From: Chitinophaga sp. GbtcB8
Lineage (GTDB): Bacteria > Bacteroidota > Bacteroidia > Chitinophagales > Chitinophagaceae
Reading direction: 5' to 3'
DNA length: 64,000 bases
Assembly: GCF_019091455.1 (NCBI RefSeq)
Contig: NZ_JAGXJN010000001.1
Coordinates: forward strand, 310,001 to 374,000
A program made the translations under genes and the position numbers. This document shows, piece after piece, positions 18,248-25,421 of the stretch (within the stretch, counting starts at the first letter, position 1; every line of letters starts with the position of its first letter). Below the pieces are notes generated by a model. It searched no databases and had not been told where the DNA came from. It saw nothing but the letters and a program-made list of their open reading frames with translations.

Positions 18248-18907
18248 TTATGGGCGCTCCAGCACACAACCCCGCAGCATATCTTTTTTTACAAAGGTGG
18301 CTGTTTCCGTAAAGCCGGCATCCTGCCACAGGTGTTTGAACTGGGGGTTGGCATATAATATTTTCATGGGACGCGGATGTAGTTCCAGGCTTTGTAATAC
18401 TTTGGTGATAAAAGTTTCCATCACAGTGCCGTCAAAAGGGTTAAATAAAAAAACAACACCTACGCGGGATGGAATGTCGTAATAGCGGGCATCTATCCAT
18501 TCAATGGTAATATGCGTGCCGGGGTGGCGGTCCTCCACTTTTTCCGCATTATCTGCAGCTTCCTCACAAAGCGCTTCAGAAAAATCTATTCCAATAATAT
18601 CCTTAAACCCATACCCCGCGCCAATGGCCAGTACACGGCCACGGCCGCAGCCTACATCCAGCAGGGTAGTTTGCTTATCCTCCGGCGTTAGCTGATCAAA
18701 TAAGGTGGTAGCGCTATAGTAATTCACCGGCTCATAAAAAGAAAAGTGTTTGCGTTCCTGTTCCGGTAAGTGCTCCGGCAAATGGTGAAGGCCAATAGTA
18801 CGCACGCCAAACCGCCGCTCACCGCGGATCTCATGCTCAATAATAAAAATAGCTACATCCAGGCCCCAATACCATGCTAAGTAAAAAAAATACAGTACAT
18901 ACCGCAT
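18248..18907 (-). CDS. SAM-dependent class I methyltransferase
   Basis: Protein of 219 aa with a Rossmann-fold methyltransferase core. Motif I is LLDVGCGRGRVLAIGA, motif II ends in the acidic IGIDFSEALCEEA, and motif IV is VGVVFLFNPFDGTV. The N-terminal 24 residues (YVLYFFYLAWYWGLDVAIFI) are hydrophobic and may anchor it to the membrane. The acceptor substrate cannot be inferred; class I enzymes with this layout act on small molecules, lipids or proteins. It lies 68 bases upstream of the antiporter on the same strand, with no functional link visible. Confidence 0.85.
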   Translation of the reverse strand: MRYVLYFFYLAWYWGLDVAIFIIEHEIRGERRFGVRTIGLHHLPEHLPEQERKHFSFYEPVNYYSATTLFDQLTPEDKQTTLLDVGCGRGRVLAIGAGYGFKDIIGIDFSEALCEEAADNAEKVEDRHPGTHITIEWIDARYYDIPSRVGVVFLFNPFDGTVMETFITKVLQSLELHPRPMKILYANPQFKHLWQDAGFTETATFVKKDMLRGCVLERP

Positions 18908-18999
18908 GTGTATAGTTTTATCTGTAAGCGCGTATACCCCACAATGGCCGTTTCATACATTGGGATCCGGGGTACCTGCTACTGTTTCATAACGGGAAG

Positions 19000-20268
19000 C
19001 TACGTATTGTTTTCATTATCCGGACGGATGATCATACGTAACGACTGATCTTTGCTAAAGTAAGCCACCGTCCAGTTGGCTAATGTTTTTAAACGGTTGC
19101 GGTAATTGATCAGCGACATTACATGCACGAACAGCCACATGAAAAACGCGATAATACCTTTGAAATGCAGCACTGGTTTGGGAAGGTCCGCTACTGCCTT
19201 GTTGCGGCCTATGATGGCCATAGAGCCTTTGTCGTGGTATTTAAAGGGCGTTACTGCACGGTTCAGCGCCATGGCTTTAAAGTTCTTAGCCAGGTGCTTC
19301 CCTTGCTGTATAGCTGTTTGCGCCACCTGCGGATGCCCGTTGGGCCATTGCGGCTCATGCAGCTGTAAGCTGGTATCCCCAATGGCGTAAATATTCGTGG
19401 TGCCCTGCACCTTGTTGTATTCATCGGTGAGCATGCGCTTACCGCGCCCGTAGCTGGCAGCAGGTATGCCTTCAAACATTTTTGCGGTAACACCGGCGGC
19501 CCATATAAGGCTCTTGGCTTCAATGGTATCACCATCGTCCAGGATCACAGTATCATTTACATAATCTTTTACGTGTACGTTTAACCGTATCCGTACGCCC
19601 ATCCTGCGCAGCGCATCATAGGTACCTTTCTGTGACTGTTTGCTCATGGGCGATAGCAGGCTTTCGCTGCCATCCACCAGGTATATCTCACCACGTGTGC
19701 CGTGCAGCTCCGGGTAATCTTTTAACACGATAGTACGGCCCATTTCAGCCAGCATGCCGGATATTTCCACGCCTGTAGGCCCGCCGCCGGCTATTACAAA
19801 GGTGAGCAGTTTTTTACGTTCCGCCTCATCCTTAGTAATAATGGCCTTCTCCATTTGCTGCAGCATGCGGTTACGCATGTCAATAGCATCGTGCAGGGTT
19901 TTCATGGGCATGGCATGCTGTTTTACGTTTTGCATACCAAAGTAATTGGTTTCCGCACCGGTGGCAAATACCAGGTGATCATAGGTAAGCTCCCCGTTAT
20001 CCAGTACTACCTTATTTTCTTCGGGCACTACCTTTACCAGGCTGCCCAAACGGAAGTGCAGGTTATTTTTATGACGGAATAATTTACGGAAAGGGTAGCT
20101 GATGCTGGAGGGTTCCAGGAAAGCCGTAGCTACCTGGTAGATCAGTGGTGGAAAAAAGTTATAGTTGTTCTTGTCAACCAGCGTAACGGTATAATTCTTA
20201 TTGCCTCCCAGTGAACGCGCCAGGTTTATACCCGCAAACCCGCCACCCACTATGATAATATGCTTCAT
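19000..20268 (-). CDS. Type II NADH dehydrogenase-like FAD oxidoreductase
   Basis: Flavoprotein of 422 aa of the NDH-2/sulfide:quinone reductase group. The FAD-binding dinucleotide fold is at the very N-terminus (IIIVGGGFAGINLARSLGG). The NAD(P)H-binding fold is in the middle (LTFVIAGGGPTGVEISGMLA). A second FAD contact is NIYAIGDTSLQL, and the C-terminal amphipathic/hydrophobic part (FKGIIAFFMWLFVHVMSLIN) would attach the enzyme to the membrane. It probably passes electrons from NADH to menaquinone without pumping protons. Length is usual for bacterial NDH-2. Monocistronic by position. Confidence 0.92.
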   Translation of the reverse strand: MKHIIIVGGGFAGINLARSLGGNKNYTVTLVDKNNYNFFPPLIYQVATAFLEPSSISYPFRKLFRHKNNLHFRLGSLVKVVPEENKVVLDNGELTYDHLVFATGAETNYFGMQNVKQHAMPMKTLHDAIDMRNRMLQQMEKAIITKDEAERKKLLTFVIAGGGPTGVEISGMLAEMGRTIVLKDYPELHGTRGEIYLVDGSESLLSPMSKQSQKGTYDALRRMGVRIRLNVHVKDYVNDTVILDDGDTIEAKSLIWAAGVTAKMFEGIPAASYGRGKRMLTDEYNKVQGTTNIYAIGDTSLQLHEPQWPNGHPQVAQTAIQQGKHLAKNFKAMALNRAVTPFKYHDKGSMAIIGRNKAVADLPKPVLHFKGIIAFFMWLFVHVMSLINYRNRLKTLANWTVAYFSKDQSLRMIIRPDNENNT

Positions 20269-20400
20269 AAAACCAATTTTTGCTTTGTAATAGATCCATT
20301 CGAAAATTAACCCGGTTCCTGTAATTATTGTCGTCTAAAACATTAAATTTAAGGTACTTTCTCTTCATATTAAACCTTACTCACCGGAAATCTCTTTTTT

Positions 20401-21267
20401 ATGGATCAGCGTATCATAAACCTCTTTGATGAATATACCCACAAGCCTTTACGGCGCGATGAATTTATTAACCGCCTCATCCGGCTTACCGGCAGCCTGG
20501 CCGCTGCCACCGCGGTTTTACCCTTACTGGAGGTAAACTATGCACGGGCGGCTACGGTACCGGAAAATACTGCCGGCATCCAGGGACAGGATATTACTTA
20601 CCCCGGCGATGGCATTACCATGAAAGGTTACCTGGTAAAACCCACTACACTGGCGGCCGGCACTAAAACCGGGGCCGTAATAGTGATCCATGAGAACAGG
20701 GGACTAAACCCGCATATCCGCGATGTAACACGGCGGGTAGCGCAGGCAGGGTATATTGCCCTGGCACCGGATGCTCTGTCTGCCACGGGCGGCACACCAC
20801 AGAATGAGGATGAGGCCCGCGACCTCATTGGCAAGCTGGATGCGCAAAAGAACCTGAACAACTACCTGAAAGCCCTGGATTACCTGGGCGGCCTGCCGGA
20901 ATGTAACGGTAAAATTGGTTGTGTTGGTTTTTGCTGGGGTGGCGCGATGGCCAACCAGCTGGCAGTAAATGCCCCCACGCTGAAAGCAGCCGTGGCCTAT
21001 TATGGACGGCAGCCGGATGCTGCCGATGTACCCAAGATCAAAGCGGCCGTGTTATTACACTATGGCGGGCTGGATGAGCGCGTAAATGCCGGTATACCGG
21101 CCTACGAAGCCGCACTGAAAGCTGCAGGCGTTAAATACCAGCTGTTTGTATACGAAGGGGCGCAACATGCCTTTAATAACGATACCGCCCCTACGCGGTA
21201 TAATAAAGCAGCAGCAGATAAAGCCTGGGAAAGAACTTTACAGCTATTCAGCGAAACATTACATTAA
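20401..21267 (+). CDS. Dienelactone hydrolase family protein, secreted
   Basis: Alpha/beta-hydrolase of 288 aa of the dienelactone hydrolase family. The cysteine nucleophile sits in GCVGFCWGGAMANQ, the acid Asp in YGGLDERVNAG, and the catalytic His in YEGAQHAFNND. HENRGLNPHIRDVTRRVA carries the conserved Glu/Arg pair of the family. The N-terminus has a basic stretch, then a hydrophobic segment (LTGSLAAATAVLPLLEVNYA) ending in ARAA, so it is probably exported. The family opens lactone rings or ester bonds; the actual substrate is unknown. It faces the acetyltransferase gene across a shared terminator. Confidence 0.9.
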   Translation: MDQRIINLFDEYTHKPLRRDEFINRLIRLTGSLAAATAVLPLLEVNYARAATVPENTAGIQGQDITYPGDGITMKGYLVKPTTLAAGTKTGAVIVIHENRGLNPHIRDVTRRVAQAGYIALAPDALSATGGTPQNEDEARDLIGKLDAQKNLNNYLKALDYLGGLPECNGKIGCVGFCWGGAMANQLAVNAPTLKAAVAYYGRQPDAADVPKIKAAVLLHYGGLDERVNAGIPAYEAALKAAGVKYQLFVYEGAQHAFNNDTAPTRYNKAAADKAWERTLQLFSETLH

Positions 21268-21285
21268 GCGATGTTATTCATAACA

Positions 21286-21317
21286 AAGGGCTGTCTCATT
21301 TTCCTGAGACAGCCCTT
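21286..21317. terminator. Bidirectional Rho-independent terminator
   Basis: A perfect 13-bp stem, AAGGGCTGTCTCA (21286-21298) and TGAGACAGCCCTT (21305-21317), with a six-base TTTTCC loop. It lies between the convergent dienelactone hydrolase (ends 21267) and acetyltransferase (ends 21350) genes. Confidence 0.85.
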
Positions 21318-21349
21318 ATATTTTAGTATAACCGTAAACGTTAGTACAT

Positions 21350-21793
21350 CTAATCAACTATCATATACTCAAATACCTTTTGCACTTTCTTTTCTTCAAA
21401 CCCGTTCTTTTCATAAAAGGCATGCGCTTCCGTTCTTTTTACCTGGCAGCGCACCCGCAGCTTGTTGATATTTCTTTCTGCCGCCCACTTTTTAGCTTTC
21501 TCCACCAGCAGGCTGCCTACGCCTTTACCGCGGGCGCTGGCGGCCACTACCAGGCCGCCTATTTCACAAAAGGGGCCGGTTTCCAAACGCATGGTATAAA
21601 ACACATGGATCCAGCCCACTACCTGTTCATTCATCACAGCCACATACGCCATGTCATAATTGCTCTTATCAATGGCCGCAATGTTAGTGATGGTATCCTG
21701 TACAGTTAATGGATAACCTAATTGTATAGAAAGCTCAGTGATCTGTGGGGCCTCTTTCTTAGTAGCCGCCCGTATCTGGATGGTACCGTCCAT
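21350..21793 (-). CDS. GNAT-family N-acetyltransferase
   Basis: Single-domain acetyltransferase of 147 aa. The acetyl-CoA-binding motif A is ASARGKGVGSLLVEKAKKWA (the R-G-x-G-x-G/A pyrophosphate loop), preceded by the beta4 strand EIGGLVVAA and followed by the C-terminal EAHAFYEKNGFEEK typical of GNAT proteins. Acceptor unknown: amino groups of small molecules or proteins are both possible. The start at 21793 gives a normal GNAT beginning (IQIRAATKKEAPQITEL). Confidence 0.92.
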   Translation of the reverse strand: MDGTIQIRAATKKEAPQITELSIQLGYPLTVQDTITNIAAIDKSNYDMAYVAVMNEQVVGWIHVFYTMRLETGPFCEIGGLVVAASARGKGVGSLLVEKAKKWAAERNINKLRVRCQVKRTEAHAFYEKNGFEEKKVQKVFEYMIVD

Positions 21794-21822
21794 GACTCAT
21801 AATTTCCATGATAATACAAAAA

Positions 21823-21854
21823 TTTGCCCGATAAATATTTTAAAAGTATCTTAG
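21823..21854 (+). promoter_or_regulatory. Candidate promoter of the short RiPP-like gene
   Basis: TTTG (21823-21826) is followed after 20 bases by TATCTTAG (21847-21854). This fits the Bacteroidota -33 TTG / -7 TAnnTTTG pattern with one mismatch in the -7 box. It would start transcription about 105 bases before the short gene at 21968. Confidence 0.4.
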
Positions 21855-21967
21855 AATGATAACCCAACCCTATTAATAACCCGTTTTTACAAACACATAT
21901 CTTTTCAAGGAGCAGCCGAAAACCTTCTGACAGAGTAGGCAAATTGTTTAACCAAAAATTCCTTTGT

Positions 21968-22105
21968 ATGAAAAAGAAAATCAAGAAAAAGCTCGACGTC
22001 AAAAAACTGAAGATCAGCAGACTGAGTGAAACAAACCAGGCCAAGCTGAAAGCCGCCACTATTCCGCCAAACACTTTCTGGTGCGAAACAGGCCCGGGCT
22101 TCTAA
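21968..22105 (+). CDS. Short peptide, putative RiPP (lanthipeptide-like) precursor
   Basis: A 45-codon open frame whose product looks like a ribosomal natural-product precursor. The leader-like N-terminus is very lysine-rich (MKKKIKKKLDVKKLKI) followed by SRLSETNQAKLKAA. This is the leader layout of Bacteroidota class I lanthipeptide-type precursors, in which an amphipathic KKL-L-K-I-L pattern precedes the core. The C-terminal 15 residues (TIPPNTFWCETGPGF) are uncharged apart from one Glu and contain three Thr and one Cys, so one thioether ring would be possible. No Gly-Gly cleavage site is present; Ala-Ala occupies that place. No LanB, LanC, LanM, protease or exporter gene lies within the window, so the modification type is open. 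A promoter-like sequence lies upstream and a large hairpin downstream. It could also be a small unmodified peptide. Confidence 0.5.
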   Translation: MKKKIKKKLDVKKLKISRLSETNQAKLKAATIPPNTFWCETGPGF

Positions 22106-22124
22106 ACCTAGCATTAAGATCTTA

Positions 22125-22267
22125 GGGCTGGCCCAAAAGAATGTAAAATCATAAATGCAAAATTCCAAATGTAAAAGTAGGAACCAGGTACTGACTCATG
22201 TTCGCTGCTTTCTACTTTTACATTTATGATTTAAAATTTTACATTTTACATTCTTTTGGGCCAGCCC
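22125..22267. repeat. Long nested inverted repeat between convergent genes
   Basis: The outer arms are a perfect 25-bp match: 22125-22149 (GGGCTGGCCCAAAAGAATGT onward) against 22243-22267. Inner arms AAATGTAAAAGTAG (22167-22180) and CTACTTTTACATTT (22212-22225) also pair. It shares the words GAATGTAAAAT and AAATGTAAAAG or their complements with the element at 54938-55050. It separates the peptide gene from the convergent monooxygenase and may end transcription from both sides. Confidence 0.75.
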
Positions 22268-22293
22268 CTGTAATTACCCCACCTTATAAAGGC

Positions 22294-23997
22294 TTATGCA
22301 TGACTATAAACAACAGGCTGCACAAAAGGCAGCATAGCAGTTTGCAAAGCCTGCAAAGCTTTAACAGGTGCGGTTTCACAACGCCATGCCACAAAACCAT
22401 CCGGCCTCACCAGCACCGCGCCGGTAGCGCTGATACCTAATATTTTTTCAATAGTACCTGCTGTAAAAGCCAGGCTGCCCTGCGCGCCAATACTGTACAC
22501 GGGTACCTGCATAGTAGCCGCAGCCTGCTGCCAGCCGGCATTATCCATGCCGGTAAACAATACAAAACCTTTTCCTAACAGGTCAAGCGTAGATATTTGT
22601 TTCCCTTTATACAACACCCAAAGGTGTGGCATACGCGTACCTGGTGTACCATCCAGCGCGCGGGCCGGCTGGTATTCCTGCGTAGGCAATGCATTATCCA
22701 GCACGGCAGCAGATGTATATTTAAAGGCCGGTAATCCCAGCAACCCTCCTACATACCGCATGGTCAGGCGATGGCTGCTTTGCTGCCAGCCAAAGAACGA
22801 AGCTATTTTTGCACCTGTTACCGTGGTAATAATACTCAGTATGTTCAGGAAGTTCTTCTTCAATATTCCATCTTCATCAGACCAGTTGCCGCTTTGTACG
22901 GCATAATGTAAACCTACCGGCTGCCGCTCCGTACTGTAGGTTTGCAGCAGCGCAGGCGCTGCGGTTCCCTTCAATACAGCAGCCAGTTTCCAGGCCAGGT
23001 TATGCGCATCCTGTATGCCGGTATTAGCGCCTTTACCACCATAGGGCGTCATTACATGCGCAGCATCGCCGGCCAGGAAAACACGCCCGTGCTGCATGTT
23101 AAGCACCACCTTTACCGTAGGCTGCCAGGGTAAAATGCTGATGATGCGGATAGGCAGCCCCGGCATACCCAGCACATCCTGCAAAATAGCGGTTATTTTT
23201 TCCGTGCTAAGATCAGCGGCATTCTCTACTGCCGGATCATAATGCAGGTGAAACACCCAGCGGTTGCTGCTATTAATAGTGGCAAGCAACCCTTTTCTTG
23301 TAAGCGTTTTTAAGATCACAAGGCTGAAACGTTTGCCTTGCAGGGTGGCTGTCAGGTCAGCCTCAAAATAAATGTTCAGCAGGCTGGCAATAGCGCCCCT
23401 GCCGCAAACCGGCGCCTGCAAAGCCTCCCGCACAGGACTTTTTGCGCCGTCAGCAGCTATCATATAAGTAGCGCGTACGGTTTGTGTTTCATCCGTTTCC
23501 CGGTTACGGATCAGGGCTGTTACGCCTTCCGCATCCTGCGTAAAAGAAACCAGCTCTGTATAAAAGGCCAGCTGTGCGCCCCGTTCACGGGCAGCAGCCA
23601 GCAATACGGGTTCTGAAAGGTCCTGTGTGCAGCGGGCTGCTTCCTCAGGGCTTAATGCCATAATCTTATCTACCCCCAGCACTTTGCCGGGCGTTTTATT
23701 ACCAGGTTTTATTTTTTTCAATGCTGCTACAAGACTGCTGTTCTTATAAATGCCCCAGCTATGCGCCAGGGCCTTCCCTGCATCGCGGATGGCCTCACTG
23801 AGCTGCAGCTCCCGGTACAGCTCCATGGTGCGCATATCAAAACCCCTGGCCCGGGGGTGAATGGAAGTGCCTTTATGCCGCTCAATTAATAACGGTGTAA
23901 TGCCCTGCTGTAAAAGGAATAATGCGGCCGATAAACCTACCACGCCACCACCCACAATTAAAACAGGTACGTGCAGGGTGTTTGTTGTTACATTCAT
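22294..23997 (-). CDS. FAD-dependent aromatic-ring monooxygenase (class A flavoprotein)
   Basis: Flavin hydroxylase of 567 aa, using NAD(P)H and O2 to hydroxylate an aromatic or polyketide-like substrate. The FAD-binding fold is VLIVGGGVVGLSAALFLLQQ, followed by HPRARGFDMRTMELYREL, which is typical of the rifampicin-monooxygenase/PheA-TfdB branch. The second motif is IAADGAKSPVREAL, and the third is RVFLAGDAAHVMTPYGGKGA with NTGIQDAHNLAWKL. A C-terminal thioredoxin-like domain (about residues 430-560) is typical of this branch. I take the ATG at 23997 (NVTTNTLHVPVLIVGGG); the frame is open to 24030. It diverges from the AraC gene at 24100, which may regulate it. Detoxification of an aromatic antibiotic is one possible role, not shown. 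Confidence 0.9.
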   Translation of the reverse strand: MNVTTNTLHVPVLIVGGGVVGLSAALFLLQQGITPLLIERHKGTSIHPRARGFDMRTMELYRELQLSEAIRDAGKALAHSWGIYKNSSLVAALKKIKPGNKTPGKVLGVDKIMALSPEEAARCTQDLSEPVLLAAARERGAQLAFYTELVSFTQDAEGVTALIRNRETDETQTVRATYMIAADGAKSPVREALQAPVCGRGAIASLLNIYFEADLTATLQGKRFSLVILKTLTRKGLLATINSSNRWVFHLHYDPAVENAADLSTEKITAILQDVLGMPGLPIRIISILPWQPTVKVVLNMQHGRVFLAGDAAHVMTPYGGKGANTGIQDAHNLAWKLAAVLKGTAAPALLQTYSTERQPVGLHYAVQSGNWSDEDGILKKNFLNILSIITTVTGAKIASFFGWQQSSHRLTMRYVGGLLGLPAFKYTSAAVLDNALPTQEYQPARALDGTPGTRMPHLWVLYKGKQISTLDLLGKGFVLFTGMDNAGWQQAAATMQVPVYSIGAQGSLAFTAGTIEKILGISATGAVLVRPDGFVAWRCETAPVKALQALQTAMLPFVQPVVYSHA

Positions 23998-24099
23998 TTG
24001 CTGATGGATTATGTTACCGCAAAATTGCACCGGCAGCTAACCGGCAAAGGGCACCAACGGGATTTTTTTGTACCTTAAGCGGAGTAATCTGACTGGATC

Positions 24100-25077
24100 A
24101 TGCCACAGCAGGAACAACATCCTGATTTCCCGGGTTTTGATGAGATAACCAATTTGCCGGAAAGTGAAACGCCTTACATTTTCTCCGTTTCCCTGCCGCA
24201 GGTGGATGGGCATTTCCGTCTCCTGAAAATGGGCGCCATAGCCCTTTCCGACGGCTGGATGCAGCTGAAGGACAAAAACCTGGAATATGCGGCCATGAAA
24301 CATTTTAATGAGCTGCCCCTGGTAGAAATGAACTTTTCCCTGGAAGGCTGCATCCGCCAGAAGCTGGGATTCCTGGAGGAGGATGTGATATTCACAAAGG
24401 GGTACCACAATATTATGTACAACCGCGGGGAATGGGAGCATAATCAATTCATGAACGGCGGCATTCACAACACCTTTACCATTAATATTCATGCGGACCG
24501 TTTCCTGGAGCTGTTCTCTGACTACTCCTCCCCCATGGACCGGCTGGCGGAAAATGTGCTGAAACAGCAGCCTTTCCTGCTGCAGCAGCCAGGCCTGCCT
24601 TATACCCCGCAGATGTTATCCATTATTAATTCCCTGTGGAGCTGTACTTTAACCGGCGGTTTAAAACAGCTGTTCCTGGATTCAAAAATGATGGAGCTGT
24701 TGCTGCTGCAGTTTGAGCTTTTCACGCAAGCTGCGCCAGGGAGAAATACAGGCCCTGACAAAAACGAGCTGGAAAAGCTGCACCTGGCACGGGAAATACT
24801 GCTCCGTGATATACAGCACCCGCCCACCCTGGCCCAATTGGCGCGCCAATGCGGACTCAATGAATTTAAGCTGAAGAAAGGGTTTAAGGCAGCCTTTAAC
24901 AATACGGTATTCGGGTACTTTGCCGCCATCCGCCTGGAACAGGCCAGGCAGCTCATTTTACATACCGCTAACACCATCTCTGAAATAGCCTACGAAACCG
25001 GTTTCAGCCATCCACAACACTTCCAGCGGGCCTTTAAAAAACACTTTGGCATCCCGCCCGGGCAGCTCCGTAAATAG
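24100..25077 (+). CDS. AraC-family transcriptional regulator
   Basis: Regulator of 325 aa with a C-terminal AraC/XylS DNA-binding domain (about residues 220-323). The first helix-turn-helix is PTLAQLARQCGLNEFKLKKG. The second is ANTISEIAYETGFSHPQHFQ, followed by RAFKKHFGIPPGQLRK. The N-terminal 200 residues are a sensor region without an obvious cupin signature (FSVSLPQVDGHFRLLKMGAI). Its start is 103 bases from the divergent monooxygenase start, so the intergenic stretch 23998-24099 probably holds the shared control region. The effector is unknown. Confidence 0.93.
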   Translation: MPQQEQHPDFPGFDEITNLPESETPYIFSVSLPQVDGHFRLLKMGAIALSDGWMQLKDKNLEYAAMKHFNELPLVEMNFSLEGCIRQKLGFLEEDVIFTKGYHNIMYNRGEWEHNQFMNGGIHNTFTINIHADRFLELFSDYSSPMDRLAENVLKQQPFLLQQPGLPYTPQMLSIINSLWSCTLTGGLKQLFLDSKMMELLLLQFELFTQAAPGRNTGPDKNELEKLHLAREILLRDIQHPPTLAQLARQCGLNEFKLKKGFKAAFNNTVFGYFAAIRLEQARQLILHTANTISEIAYETGFSHPQHFQRAFKKHFGIPPGQLRK

Positions 25078-25232
25078 CAGCAGACTTTTCCATTACAATA
25101 ATCCGGGATAAGTACAACAGAATCCGTTAAATAGCCATTCTTTTACATTCATTTTCGTTGCACCTTTGCTTGTAATAAACAGTAAATAACGATTCACTTA
25201 TACAGTGTAACAGTTGTAGGTTTAGGTACAGG

Positions 25233-25259
25233 CCGGAGTATTCTTATTCCGGTTTTTTT
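25233..25259 (+). terminator. Rho-independent terminator downstream of the AraC gene
   Basis: CCGGAG (25233-25238) pairs with TTCCGG (25247-25252) through an eight-base loop, followed by an unbroken T run. It is the only structure I see in the 344 bases between the AraC gene and the barrel protein at 25422. Confidence 0.6.
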
Positions 25260-25421
25260 ATTTTTATAAGCCCCATTCGTCGTTCATCACAGTTATAAAC
25301 CGGTTCATCCCTTTTAACAAATCTTTTACTGCACACCGGGATTAACCATAAAATATTTTATTATTCTTTGTGGAAATAACTATTGTCAGCATCTCAATAA
25401 GTTTAACCGTCAATTCCCTTC

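Noticed and set aside
21718..22074. Minus-strand frame of 118 codons opposite the short peptide gene
   Set aside because: It overlaps the acetyltransferase start region and the antisense of the peptide gene. The hydrophobic sequence arises from lysine-rich codons read backwards.
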